64,000 bases of DNA, taken from contig NZ_CP139965.1 in assembly GCF_034424375.1 (NCBI RefSeq), forward strand, positions 2,542,001 through 2,606,000, in the 5' to 3' direction. The translations under genes and the position numbers were made by a program. The stretch is from Paraburkholderia kururiensis (GTDB lineage Bacteria; Pseudomonadota; Gammaproteobacteria; Burkholderiales; Burkholderiaceae). How positions within the stretch are numbered: position 1 is the stretch's first letter; the number at the start of each line of letters is the position of its first letter. A model generated the notes under the pieces. That model worked only from the letters and a program-made list of their open reading frames with translations, did not search any database and had not been told where the DNA came from. Below are positions 1 through 8,027 of this stretch, piece after piece.

Positions 1-539
1 TGCGGCGAGAGCATAAAGACGCGCACGCCGGCCTTGCCGCGCATCGCGTACTCAGCGGCGCTGCCGGTGTCGCCCGAAGTGGCGCCGAGAATGTTCAGCG
101 TCTCGCCCGTGCGCGCAAGCGTGTACTCGAACAGGTTGCCGAGCAGTTGCATCGCCATGTCCTTGAAGGCGAGCGTGGGCCCGTTCGAGAGTTCGAGCAG
201 CGCGAGCGGCGTGCCGTTTTCTATGCCGAGCTGGCGCAGCGGCGTGATGCGCGCGGCGTCTTCGCCGTCGCGCACGTTGCAGTACGTCTGCGCCGTGTAG
301 GTGCGCCGCGTGAGCGCGCGCAGGTCGTCGTGGGCGATGTCGTCGGCGAATTTCGCAAGCACCTCGAACGCGAGATCCGCGTACGAAAGCGTGCGCCAGC
401 GCGCGAGTTCCTCTGCGGTGACGCGCGGATACTCGCGCGGCAGATAGAGCCCGCCGTCTTTCGCGAGGCCGCCGAGCAGGATGTCGGAGAAGGAGTGACG
501 CTCGCCGGCTCCGGCGCCGCGTGTGGAAACGTAATTCAT
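1..539 (-). CDS. thrC: Threonine synthase, N-terminal part (cut by window edge)
   Basis: PLP enzyme that converts O-phosphohomoserine to threonine, the last step of threonine synthesis. The visible N-terminal part begins MNYVSTRG and contains LAFKDMAMQ, the motif carrying the PLP-binding lysine, then the ATSGDTGSAAEYA phosphate-binding stretch. The reading frame is open to base 1, so the C-terminal two thirds lie outside the window. It starts about 45 bases after the hom stop on the same strand, which suggests a hom-thrC operon. The family call is firm from motifs and neighbour. Confidence 0.95.
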   Translation of the reverse strand, partial: MNYVSTRGAGAGERHSFSDILLGGLAKDGGLYLPREYPRVTAEELARWRTLSYADLAFEVLAKFADDIAHDDLRALTRRTYTAQTYCNVRDGEDAARITPLRQLGIENGTPLALLELSNGPTLAFKDMAMQLLGNLFEYTLARTGETLNILGATSGDTGSAAEYAMRGKAGVRVFMLSP

Positions 540-584
540 GTGCGCTTTCCTGCGTAAGTTTCTGGAGCAGTCATGGGGCCGCGC

Positions 585-1922
585 TCAATCGAGCGCTTCC
601 ATGCGCAGCTTCGTGACCTTCGACACGACGGTCGTGAGCGCCTCGATTTGCGCAATCGCGGCGTTGATGTTCTTTTCGAGCGTCTCGTGCGTGATCAGGA
701 TGATGTCGGTCTCGCCGCGGCCGCGCTCGTCCACCTGCTCCGACTCCTTCTGCAGCAGCGCGTCGATGGAGATGCCCGTGTCCGCGAGGATGCGCGTGAT
801 GTTGGCGAGCACGCCCGTCACGTCCGCCACGCGCAGGCGCAGGTAGTAGCCGCTCGTGACTTCCTCAATGGGCAGGATCGGCGTGTTCGAGAGGCTGCCC
901 GGCTGGAACGCCAGATGCGGCACGCGATGCTCCGGGTCCGCCGTATGCAGGCGCGTCACGTCGACGAGGTCGGCGACCACGGCCGAGGCCGTGGGCTCCG
1001 CGCCCGCGCCCTTGCCGTAATAGAGCGTGGTGCCCACCGCGTCGCCGTGCACCACGACTGCGTTCATCGCGCCTTCCACGTTGGCAAGCAGACGCCGCGC
1101 CGGAATCAGCGTGGGATGCACGCGCAGTTCGATGCCGCGGTCGGTGCGGCGCGCGATGCCGAGCAGCTTGATGCGATAGCCGAGTTCCTCGGCATAGCGG
1201 ATGTCGGTGGCGGAGAGCTTGCTGATGCCTTCCACGTAGGCCTTGTCGAACTGCACCGGCACGCCGAACGCAATGGCGCTCATGATGGTGGCCTTGTGCG
1301 CGGCGTCCACGCCTTCGATGTCGAAGGTCGGATCGGCCTCGGCGTAGCCCAGCGCCTGGGCACCCTTGAGCGCGGTGGCGAAGTCGACGCCGCGCTCGCG
1401 CATCTCGGAAAGAATGTAGTTCGTCGTGCCGTTGATGATGCCGGCAATGTACTGGATGCGGTTCGCCGTAAGCCCTTCGCGCAGCGCCTTGATGATGGGG
1501 ATGCCGCCCGCCACCGCCGCCTCGAACGCAACCATCACGCCCTTCGCATGCGCGGCCTCGAAGATTTCCGTGCCGTGCACCGCGAGAAGCGCCTTGTTGG
1601 CCGTCACGACATGCTTGCCGTTGGCGATGGCGCGCAGCACGAGTTCGCGCGCAATGCCGGTGCCGCCGATCATTTCAGCGATGATCGAGATGGAAGGGTC
1701 GTCGACCACGGCGTTGAAGTCGTCGGTAATGTCGACCTCTCCCGCGCCGCCAATCGTGGCGAGCGCGGCCGTCGCCTTGGCGGGATTGCGCACGGCAATG
1801 CGCGTGATCTCGATGCCGCGTCCCGCACGGCGTTTGATTTCTTCCTGATTGCGGCGCAGTACCGTGAAGGTGCCGCTGCCCACCGTGCCGAAGCCCAGCA
1901 GTCCAACTTTGATCGGTTCCAT
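585..1922 (-). CDS. hom: Homoserine dehydrogenase
   Basis: 445-residue NAD(P)-dependent homoserine dehydrogenase, reducing aspartate semialdehyde to homoserine in the threonine/methionine pathway. The N-terminal Rossmann motif GFGTVGSG lies near residues 11-18. The central catalytic part includes GGIPIIKALREGL and the YAEADPTFDIEG segment. A C-terminal ACT domain (about residues 350-440, LRVADVTGVLANITRILADT) is expected to bind threonine for feedback control. Its length is typical of the long, ACT-containing form. It sits between alaT upstream and thrC downstream on the minus strand. Confidence 0.96.
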   Translation of the reverse strand: MEPIKVGLLGFGTVGSGTFTVLRRNQEEIKRRAGRGIEITRIAVRNPAKATAALATIGGAGEVDITDDFNAVVDDPSISIIAEMIGGTGIARELVLRAIANGKHVVTANKALLAVHGTEIFEAAHAKGVMVAFEAAVAGGIPIIKALREGLTANRIQYIAGIINGTTNYILSEMRERGVDFATALKGAQALGYAEADPTFDIEGVDAAHKATIMSAIAFGVPVQFDKAYVEGISKLSATDIRYAEELGYRIKLLGIARRTDRGIELRVHPTLIPARRLLANVEGAMNAVVVHGDAVGTTLYYGKGAGAEPTASAVVADLVDVTRLHTADPEHRVPHLAFQPGSLSNTPILPIEEVTSGYYLRLRVADVTGVLANITRILADTGISIDALLQKESEQVDERGRGETDIILITHETLEKNINAAIAQIEALTTVVSKVTKLRMEALD

Positions 1923-2021
1923 GCAGCGTGTGTTTCTAAGTGCGGGTTGATATGAAAGGGAACGGGCCGGGACAAGACAGCGGCACCCGTGGTGCCCGCC
2001 TGCGCCGGCCCGGGCTCCGGC

Positions 2022-3260
2022 TCAGGTTGCGTGACGCTTGCGGTAGCCGTCGAGGAAACGCGCGATGCGGTTGATCGAATCGGCGAGGTCGTCGACGTTC
2101 GGCAGAAACACCACGCGGAAGTGGTCGGGCGACTTCCAGTTGAAGCCGGTGCCCTGCACGAGCAGCACGCGTTCGGCGAGCAGCAGGTCGAGAATGAACT
2201 GCTGGTCGTTTTCGATCGGATACAGCTTCGGGTCCAGCCGCGGGAACATGTAGAGCGCCGCCTGCGGCTTCACGCACGTAACGCCGGGAATCGCCGTGAG
2301 CATTTCGTGCGCGAGCTCGCGCTGGCGAAAGAGCCGGCCGCCGGGCGCGATCAGTTCGTTGATGCTCTGATAGCCGCCGAGCGCCGTCTGGATCGCGTAC
2401 TGGCCCGGCACGTTCGGGCACAGCCGCATCGAGGCGAGAATGCCGAGCCCTTCGCAATAGTCCCTGGCGCGCCGGCGGTTCTCGCCGCCCAGCCCCGAGA
2501 GGAACATCCAGCCGGCGCGGTAGCCGCACGAGCGGTAGCTCTTCGAGAGACTGTTGAACGTGACCGTGAGCACGTCTTCGGACAGCGCGCCGATCGACGT
2601 GTGCTCGCGGCCGTCGTAGACGATCTTGTCGTAGACCTCGTCGGCAAAAATGATGAGGCCGTGCTGGCGCGCGATCTCGATCAGACCGAGCAGCAGGTCA
2701 TCCGGATAGAGCGCGCCCGTGGGGTTGTTCGGGTTGATCACGACGATCGCGCGCGTGTTCGGCGTGATCTTCGCGCGGATGTCGTCGAGGTCGGGCAGCC
2801 ACCCGTTCGCCTCGTCGCAGATGTAGTGAACGGGCGTGCCGCCCGAGAGGCTCACGCCGGCCGTCCACAGCGGATAGTCGGGCGCGGGCAGCAGCACTTC
2901 GTCGCCGTCGTTGAGGAGGGCCTGCATCGCCATCACGATCAGTTCGGAAGCGCCGTTGCCGATGTAGATGTCGTCGAGTTCGACGCCGCGCACGCCCTTC
3001 TGCTGCGCGTAATGCATGATCGCCTTGCGCGCCGAGAACACGCCCTTCGAATCCGAATAGCCCGACGAATCGGGCAGGTTCAGGATCATGTCCTGAATGA
3101 TCTCGTCCGGCGCGTCGAAGCCGAACGAGGCGAGGTTGCCGATGTTCAGCTTGATGATGCGATGACCTTCCTCTTCGAGGCGCTTCGCGTGTTCGAGCAC
3201 GGGCCCGCGGATGTCATAGCAGACGTTCAACAGCTTGTTGGATTTGAGAATCGGTTTCAC
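2022..3260 (-). CDS. alaT: Alanine/valine-type PLP aminotransferase (AlaT-like)
   Basis: Class I/II aminotransferase, likely making alanine from pyruvate and glutamate. The PLP-lysine motif is SLSKSYRSCGYRAGW, preceded by IFADEVYDKIVY and the NPNNPTGA substrate motif. The open frame extends upstream, but homologues begin at a sequence like VKPILKSNKL, which here starts with GTG at 3258-3260. That start gives 412 residues, the usual family length. There is no strong ribosome site before the GTG, so the start is a family-based choice. Lies 99 bases upstream of hom and probably shares its transcript. Confidence 0.9.
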   Translation of the reverse strand: MKPILKSNKLLNVCYDIRGPVLEHAKRLEEEGHRIIKLNIGNLASFGFDAPDEIIQDMILNLPDSSGYSDSKGVFSARKAIMHYAQQKGVRGVELDDIYIGNGASELIVMAMQALLNDGDEVLLPAPDYPLWTAGVSLSGGTPVHYICDEANGWLPDLDDIRAKITPNTRAIVVINPNNPTGALYPDDLLLGLIEIARQHGLIIFADEVYDKIVYDGREHTSIGALSEDVLTVTFNSLSKSYRSCGYRAGWMFLSGLGGENRRRARDYCEGLGILASMRLCPNVPGQYAIQTALGGYQSINELIAPGGRLFRQRELAHEMLTAIPGVTCVKPQAALYMFPRLDPKLYPIENDQQFILDLLLAERVLLVQGTGFNWKSPDHFRVVFLPNVDDLADSINRIARFLDGYRKRHAT

Positions 3261-3677
3261 GGCGGGCAGATGAAGCAGTTGGAGGCCAGGAATTCGTCGG
3301 GGCAATGGCTCGGTGGCGCGGCAGGCTGTCCCCGTTGCCGGACCCGGCCTCACGGCGGCGCCCCACGATGGATGGGATGGCGAGCGTGAAGCGGTGCAAT
3401 GGCGCGCGATGGGAGCCTTGGCTTGGGCGTTCGCGGTCCGTGGCTTGTGGCGGGCGGCGCGCGAGGCGGGAAGCGCCGCGGGGGCGGCTAAAAAGCTATA
3501 ATTTAGCGGATTTTGTCGGACTTCCGCAATGCAAGAACCGCCGCGGCGCGCCGCGAGGCCGGCCCGGGCCAGCGCGAATCGGGCTAAACAGGCCTCGACC
3601 CATCCGCTTGCCGCGCACGAGCCCCAAGGCGGCACGTCCATTGCGGCCCAGCATTGCCCCTACCCGGAACACCGATT
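3261..3677. other. Intergenic region between alaT and the Mth938-like gene
   Basis: About 420 bases between two divergent genes with no convincing coding frame. It is GC-rich except for an AT-rich patch near 3490-3505 that contains a TATAAT sequence. Promoters for both flanking genes should lie here. Confidence 0.5.
3497..3502 (+). promoter_or_regulatory. Candidate -10 box (TATAAT)
   Basis: A perfect TATAAT in an otherwise GC-rich stretch, reading toward the Mth938-like gene. No good -35 hexamer is seen 16-18 bases upstream, so the assignment is tentative. The AT patch could also serve the opposite strand (alaT). Confidence 0.35.
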
Positions 3678-4052
3678 TTGAAATTACATCAGGACTCGAG
3701 CGGCGCGCTCAATACCGTCACGGGCTACGGCGCGGACTACGTCGACATCAACCTCCAACGTCACACCGGCAGCGTCATCGTGCAGCCCGACGCACCGGTC
3801 ACCGCCTGGCCCGTCTCCTCGTTCGACGCCCTCACCCCCGAACTCTTCGAACAGTTGCTTCCGCTCTTGCCCGAAGTGGTCGTGTTCGGCAGCGGCGAGC
3901 GGCTGCGCTTTCCGCACCCGCGGCTCACGGCCGTGCTGACGGGCCGCGGCATCGGCGTCGAAACGATGGACTTCAAGGCGGCCTGCCGCACCTACAACAT
4001 CCTCATGGCGGAAGGCCGCAAGGTCGCGGCAGCGCTGCTGATCGAAGCCTGA
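3678..4052 (+). CDS. Mth938-like (DUF498) domain protein
   Basis: Small cytoplasmic protein of the Mth938/DUF498 fold (bacterial relatives of NDUFAF3), function unknown in bacteria. The core reads VTGYGADYVDINL and VVVFGSGERLRFP, and the segment near the end (GIGVETMDFKAACRTYNIL) is typical. I chose the TTG at 3678, which gives LKLHQDSSGAL, the usual N-terminus, and 124 residues. An in-frame TTG at 3654 is the alternative. It lies upstream of the arn operon, separated by about 355 bases, so it is probably a separate unit. Confidence 0.85.
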   Translation: MKLHQDSSGALNTVTGYGADYVDINLQRHTGSVIVQPDAPVTAWPVSSFDALTPELFEQLLPLLPEVVVFGSGERLRFPHPRLTAVLTGRGIGVETMDFKAACRTYNILMAEGRKVAAALLIEA

Positions 4053-4407
4053 GCGAGCTTGCGCGAGGTTTGGACGAGGCTTGCGGAAAACCGGCCTGCG
4101 CGGCCCGGCCGGCGCGCCCATCGCCGTTCATTTTTCCGTCCTCGTGCCGCGATGGCGTAAACTGCGCGGCAATTCGCGACCGGCCGGCTTCGCCGCGGAA
4201 GGTCGAGCAACACCGTGAGCGCGCGGTTGCGCCGGAAGTCCGGCCATTACTCCGGTCGTCGGTGTGGCGCTTGTACCCGCTTTCACCTGCCGCAAGGCGG
4301 TGACGCGCAAGTGAAGCAGCCGTGAAGCGAAACACACCCGCCCATGCCGCATCGCCCGGACCGCCCGGCCCCTGTCATCTCCCGAACAACAACAGGTCAT
4401 ATCACCC
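4053..4407. other. Intergenic region upstream of the arn operon
   Basis: About 355 bases with no supported gene. It holds two copies of GTGAAGC whose starts are 11 bases apart (4311-4328), about 80 bases before arnT, and presumably the main arn promoter. No clean sigma-70 promoter could be assigned by eye. Confidence 0.45.
4311..4328 (+). promoter_or_regulatory. Helically phased direct repeat GTGAAGC-N4-GTGAAGC
   Basis: Two identical heptamers start at 4311 and 4322, one helical turn apart. OmpR-type response regulators usually bind such phased direct repeats. The position upstream of a lipid A modification operon makes it a candidate activator site; that role is inference. Confidence 0.3.
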
Positions 4408-6117
4408 ATGAACGATACGCCGTCCCGGCTACCGCTCAATCGAACCGCCATCCTGCTGCTTGTCCTTGCGCTCGCAGTCATCTGGTTTGTGCCGCTCGGC
4501 TGGCGCCATCTGCTGCCGAGCGACGAGGGCCGCTACGCCGAAATGGCCCGCGAGATGTTCGTCACCGGCGACTGGATCACGCCGCGCTACAACGGCTACA
4601 AGTATTTCGAAAAGCCGCCGCTGCAAACCTGGGCGAACGCGCTCACGTTCGCGGCGTTCGGCATCGGCGAATGGCAGGCGCGGCTCTACACGGCGCTCGC
4701 CGGCTTCGCGGGCGTCCTGCTGATCGGCTTCACGGGCGCGCGCGTGTTCAACGCGGCGGCCGGCGTGTTCGGGGCGCTCGTGCTGGCCACGTCGCCGTAC
4801 TGGAACCTCATGGGCCACTTCAACACGCTGGACATGGGTCTGTCGTTCTGGATGGAACTCACGCTTTGCGCGTTGCTGCTCGCGCAGCGTCCCGGCCTGC
4901 CAAGGAATCAGGCGAGGCTCTGGATGTGGCTCTGCTGGGCGGCGATGGGCCTCGCCGTGCTCTCGAAGGGACTCGTCGGCGTAATCCTGCCCGGCGCCGT
5001 GCTGGTGCTCTACACGCTCGTCTCGCGCGACTGGGCGCTCTGGCGGCGGCTTTGCATCGTGAGCGGGATTGTGGTGTTTCTCGCCGTCGTACTGCCCTGG
5101 TTCGTGCTGGTGCAGGACCGCAACCCCGAGTTCTTCAATTTCTTCTTCATCGTCCAGCAGTTTCGCCGCTATCTGACCCCGGAGCAGAATCGCCCGGGCG
5201 CGTTCTACTATTTCGTGCCCGTGCTGCTCGTCGGCTTCCTGCCGTGGCTTTCGGTCGCGGCACAAAGTCTGCGCCACGCGCTGCGGCTGCCGCGCCAGCC
5301 GAACGGCTTTTCGCCGGTACTCGTGATGGTGGTCTGGACGGCGTTCATCTTCCTTTTCTTCAGTGCGTCGCATTCCAAGCTGCTCTCGTACACGCTGCCC
5401 ATCGCGCCGCCCATCGCGCTCATGATCGGCCTGTATCTGCCGCTCGTGCCGCGCGAGTCGTTCCGGCGCCATCTGCTCGGCTACGCGGTGTTTCTCGTTG
5501 CGGCGGCGATTGGCGCGCTGTGGCTGTCGCGGCTGGGTGACGCGCGCAATCCCAACGAGTTGTACCGCGCGTTCCAGGTGTGGGTGGAGGCCGCCATCGC
5601 GGTCGCGTTCGTGCTCACGCTCGTGGCGCTGTGGCTGGTCCGCGGCCCCAGCCGTGGCAACGCAGCGAATGGCAACCGCGGCGCCGGTATCGGCGCGGCT
5701 GCCGTCGCCTTCGGCACCGCCTGGCTATTGCTCGGCACGATTGCCGGCACCGGCCACGACGTGTTCGGCCGCCTGAGTTCGGGCGCGCCGCTCGCGCCCG
5801 CCGTGAAGGCCGAACTCGCGAAGCTGCCGCCCGACACGCCGTTCTATTCGGTCGGCGTGCTCGATCACACGCTGCCGTTCTACGTGGACCACACGATGAT
5901 CATGGTCGAACACCCGGACGAACTCGCGTTCGGCGTGAGCGTGGAGCCGCAGAAATGGGTGCCGACCATCGACGAATGGGTGCGGCGCTGGAAAGCAGAC
6001 CGTTACGCGTTGGCCCTGATGTCCCCGCAGCGTTACGAACAGTTCGCCGCGCAAGGTTTGCCGATGCGCGTGGTCGCGCGCGATCTGCGTCGTGTAGTGG
6101 TCGAGAAACCGTATTGA
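4408..6117 (+). CDS. arnT: ArnT-type glycosyltransferase (Ara4N to lipid A)
   Basis: 569-residue polytopic inner membrane glycosyltransferase of the GT39/PMT group. It transfers L-Ara4N from undecaprenyl phosphate to lipid A on the periplasmic face, lowering binding of cationic peptides such as polymyxin. A first membrane segment (ILLLVLALAVIWFVPLGW) is followed by the conserved acidic loop LPSDEGRYAEMAREMF, where the aspartate-glutamate pair is typical of the family. Many further hydrophobic segments are visible up to about residue 450, followed by a soluble C-terminal domain ending EKPY. First gene of the arn operon. Confidence 0.93.
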   Translation: MNDTPSRLPLNRTAILLLVLALAVIWFVPLGWRHLLPSDEGRYAEMAREMFVTGDWITPRYNGYKYFEKPPLQTWANALTFAAFGIGEWQARLYTALAGFAGVLLIGFTGARVFNAAAGVFGALVLATSPYWNLMGHFNTLDMGLSFWMELTLCALLLAQRPGLPRNQARLWMWLCWAAMGLAVLSKGLVGVILPGAVLVLYTLVSRDWALWRRLCIVSGIVVFLAVVLPWFVLVQDRNPEFFNFFFIVQQFRRYLTPEQNRPGAFYYFVPVLLVGFLPWLSVAAQSLRHALRLPRQPNGFSPVLVMVVWTAFIFLFFSASHSKLLSYTLPIAPPIALMIGLYLPLVPRESFRRHLLGYAVFLVAAAIGALWLSRLGDARNPNELYRAFQVWVEAAIAVAFVLTLVALWLVRGPSRGNAANGNRGAGIGAAAVAFGTAWLLLGTIAGTGHDVFGRLSSGAPLAPAVKAELAKLPPDTPFYSVGVLDHTLPFYVDHTMIMVEHPDELAFGVSVEPQKWVPTIDEWVRRWKADRYALALMSPQRYEQFAAQGLPMRVVARDLRRVVVEKPY

Positions 6118-6245
6118 GGCCCGGCCGGCTCCACGATGCCGGCCGGTTGCCCTGCACTGACAAGCCCTGACAAACTCCTGAAAGCCGCGGAAACGCCCTG
6201 AAATCCGGCGAAACCCGCTCAAACCGAGGAAATGGATACCCTCCG

Positions 6246-6617
6246 ATGAATCCCGTCTCGCTCGTTTGCATCCTGGCCGGCGTTGCCCTCAACGCCTGCG
6301 CCCAACTGCTGCTCAAGGCCGGCGTCAGCGCCGTTGGACACTTCGAATTCACCCGTGCGAACATCCTTCCGGTCGGGCTCAAGCTCGCCATGCAACTGCC
6401 CATCATCGGCGGCCTTGCCTGCTATGTGGTGAGCGTGGTCGTGTGGATTCTCGGGCTGTCGCGCGTGGACGTCTCCGTCGCCTATCCCATGCTCTCGCTC
6501 GGCTACGTCGTCAACGCGTTCGCCGCGTGGTATTTATTCGGCGAAGCGCTGACGGTCCAGCGGCTCGTCGGCATCGGCATCATCCTGATCGGCGTGTTCA
6601 TCCTGGCGCGCAGCTAG
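6246..6617 (+). CDS. Small EamA/SMR-type flippase subunit (ArnE/ArnF-like)
   Basis: 123-residue protein with four hydrophobic segments, similar to the ArnE/ArnF proteins thought to flip undecaprenyl-phosphate-Ara4N across the inner membrane. The motif VDVSVAYPMLSLGYV and the final LVGIGIILIGVFIL helix are typical of this small multidrug resistance fold. E. coli has separate arnE and arnF; here only one gene is present, so it may work as a homodimer (inference). Start ATG follows GAGGAA by a long spacing, so the ribosome site is weak. Lies 128 bases after arnT. Confidence 0.82.
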   Translation: MNPVSLVCILAGVALNACAQLLLKAGVSAVGHFEFTRANILPVGLKLAMQLPIIGGLACYVVSVVVWILGLSRVDVSVAYPMLSLGYVVNAFAAWYLFGEALTVQRLVGIGIILIGVFILARS

Positions 6618-6624
6618 CGCGCCG

Positions 6625-6641
6625 CTTAAGCTTTTCGTAAG
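6625..6641 (+). promoter_or_regulatory. PmrA-box-like site upstream of arnB
   Basis: The sequence CTTAAG-CTTTT-CGTAAG matches the enteric PmrA (BasR) box, YTTAAK-N5-YTTAAK, with one mismatch in the second half. It lies 64 bases before the arnB ATG and just after the preceding stop codon, so it could drive an internal arnB promoter. It was recognised by eye; binding is not shown. Confidence 0.45.
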
Positions 6642-6704
6642 CAGCCGGCCGTCATCCTTGCAGGTCGCACCCTTTTTCTTCGAATCCAGGCACCCAAGCC
6701 AACC

Positions 6705-7865
6705 ATGACCCAGCCAACCGACTCGTCCTTGCCGTTCCTGCCGTTCGTGCGTCCCGAAATCGACGAAGCCACCATCGCCGGCGTAGCCGACGTGCTGCGC
6801 TCGGGCTGGATCACGACCGGCCCGCAGAACGCCGCATTCGAAGCCGCGCTCTCGGAATTCTGCGGCGGCCGGCCGGTGCGCACGTTCAACTCCGGCACCG
6901 CGACGCTCGAAATCGGTCTGCGCATTGCCGGCGTGGGTCCCGGCGACGAAGTCATCACCACGCCCGCGTCGTGGGTCGCCACGAGCAACGTGATCCTGGA
7001 GGTGGGCGCGACGCCCGTGTTCGTGGACATCGATCCGCGTACCCGCAACATCGACCTCGAGCGCATCGAAGCCGCCGTCACGCCGCGCACGAAGGCGCTC
7101 ATTCCCGTCTACCTCGCGGGCCTGCCCGTGGACATGGACCGCCTCTACGAGATCGCGCGCCGCCACAAGCTGCGCGTGATCGAAGACGCGGCCCAGGCGC
7201 TCGGCTCCACGTGGCACGGCGAGCGCATCGGCAAGCTGGGCGACATCGTCTCGTTCAGCTTCCATCCGAACAAGAACCTGACGTCGATCGAAGGCGGCGC
7301 GCTCGTGCTCAACAACGAGGACGAAGCCGTGCTCGCGCAGAAGTACCGGCTGCAAGGCATCACGCGCTCGGGGCTCGACGGCATGGATTGCGACGTGCTG
7401 GGCGGCAAGTACAACCTCACCGACGTCGCCGCACGCGTGGGCCTTGGCCAGATGCCGCATCTCGCGCGCTTCACGGCGCTGCGCAAGGCGCTCGCGCGGG
7501 CCTACTTCGCCGGCTTCGAAGGCGGCGCCGCGGTACGCCTGGGCGTGGGCCTGCCCGTCGCGGATTTCGAGAACAGCAACTGGCACATGTTTCAGATCAC
7601 GCTGCCGCTCGAGCGGCTCTCGATCAGCCGCGGCGAGTTCATGGAGCAGTTGAAGGCGCGCGGCATCGGCTCGGGCGTGCACTACCCGGCCATCCACCTG
7701 TTCACGCTGTACCGCGCGCGCGGCTTCAAGGAAGGCATGTTCCCGCACGCCGAGCGCTTCGGCGCGAGCACGGTCACGCTGCCCCTCTTCACGCAGATGA
7801 CCGCGGACGATGTGGCGCGCGTGTGCCGCGCCGTGAACGAAATCTGCGAAGCCTGCGCGAAGTAA
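6705..7865 (+). CDS. arnB: UDP-4-amino-4-deoxy-L-arabinose aminotransferase
   Basis: 386-residue PLP aminotransferase of the DegT/DnrJ/EryC1 family. It aminates UDP-4-ketopentose to UDP-L-Ara4N using glutamate. Visible motifs are FNSGTATLEIGLRI near the N-terminus, VIEDAAQALGSTW (PLP-stacking aspartate), and the Schiff-base lysine in FSFHPNKNLTSIEGG. The length matches ArnB. It is followed within about 160 bases by arnC and is part of the arn cluster. Confidence 0.95.
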   Translation: MTQPTDSSLPFLPFVRPEIDEATIAGVADVLRSGWITTGPQNAAFEAALSEFCGGRPVRTFNSGTATLEIGLRIAGVGPGDEVITTPASWVATSNVILEVGATPVFVDIDPRTRNIDLERIEAAVTPRTKALIPVYLAGLPVDMDRLYEIARRHKLRVIEDAAQALGSTWHGERIGKLGDIVSFSFHPNKNLTSIEGGALVLNNEDEAVLAQKYRLQGITRSGLDGMDCDVLGGKYNLTDVAARVGLGQMPHLARFTALRKALARAYFAGFEGGAAVRLGVGLPVADFENSNWHMFQITLPLERLSISRGEFMEQLKARGIGSGVHYPAIHLFTLYRARGFKEGMFPHAERFGASTVTLPLFTQMTADDVARVCRAVNEICEACAK

Positions 7866-8027
7866 AGCAGGCGAATGCAACCGAAGTACGTCGGGCCGCC
7901 GCAACGGCCCGACGCGCTGAACCAGGCGCAAGACCTGGGAACCGCCCTCCGCGAACGGCAACCTGCGTGGAAACCGGAGTGGAGACGGATGGAAGCGCAA
8001 ACCACTGGAAACGGAAAACAACGACAC

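Noticed and set aside
573..1955. Long plus-strand frame opposite hom
   Set aside because: Arg/His/Ala-rich translation with no domain, fully antisense to a clear homoserine dehydrogenase; a typical shadow in high-GC DNA.
1989..3389. 466-residue plus-strand frame opposite alaT
   Set aside because: Low-complexity shadow of the aminotransferase; no family pattern.
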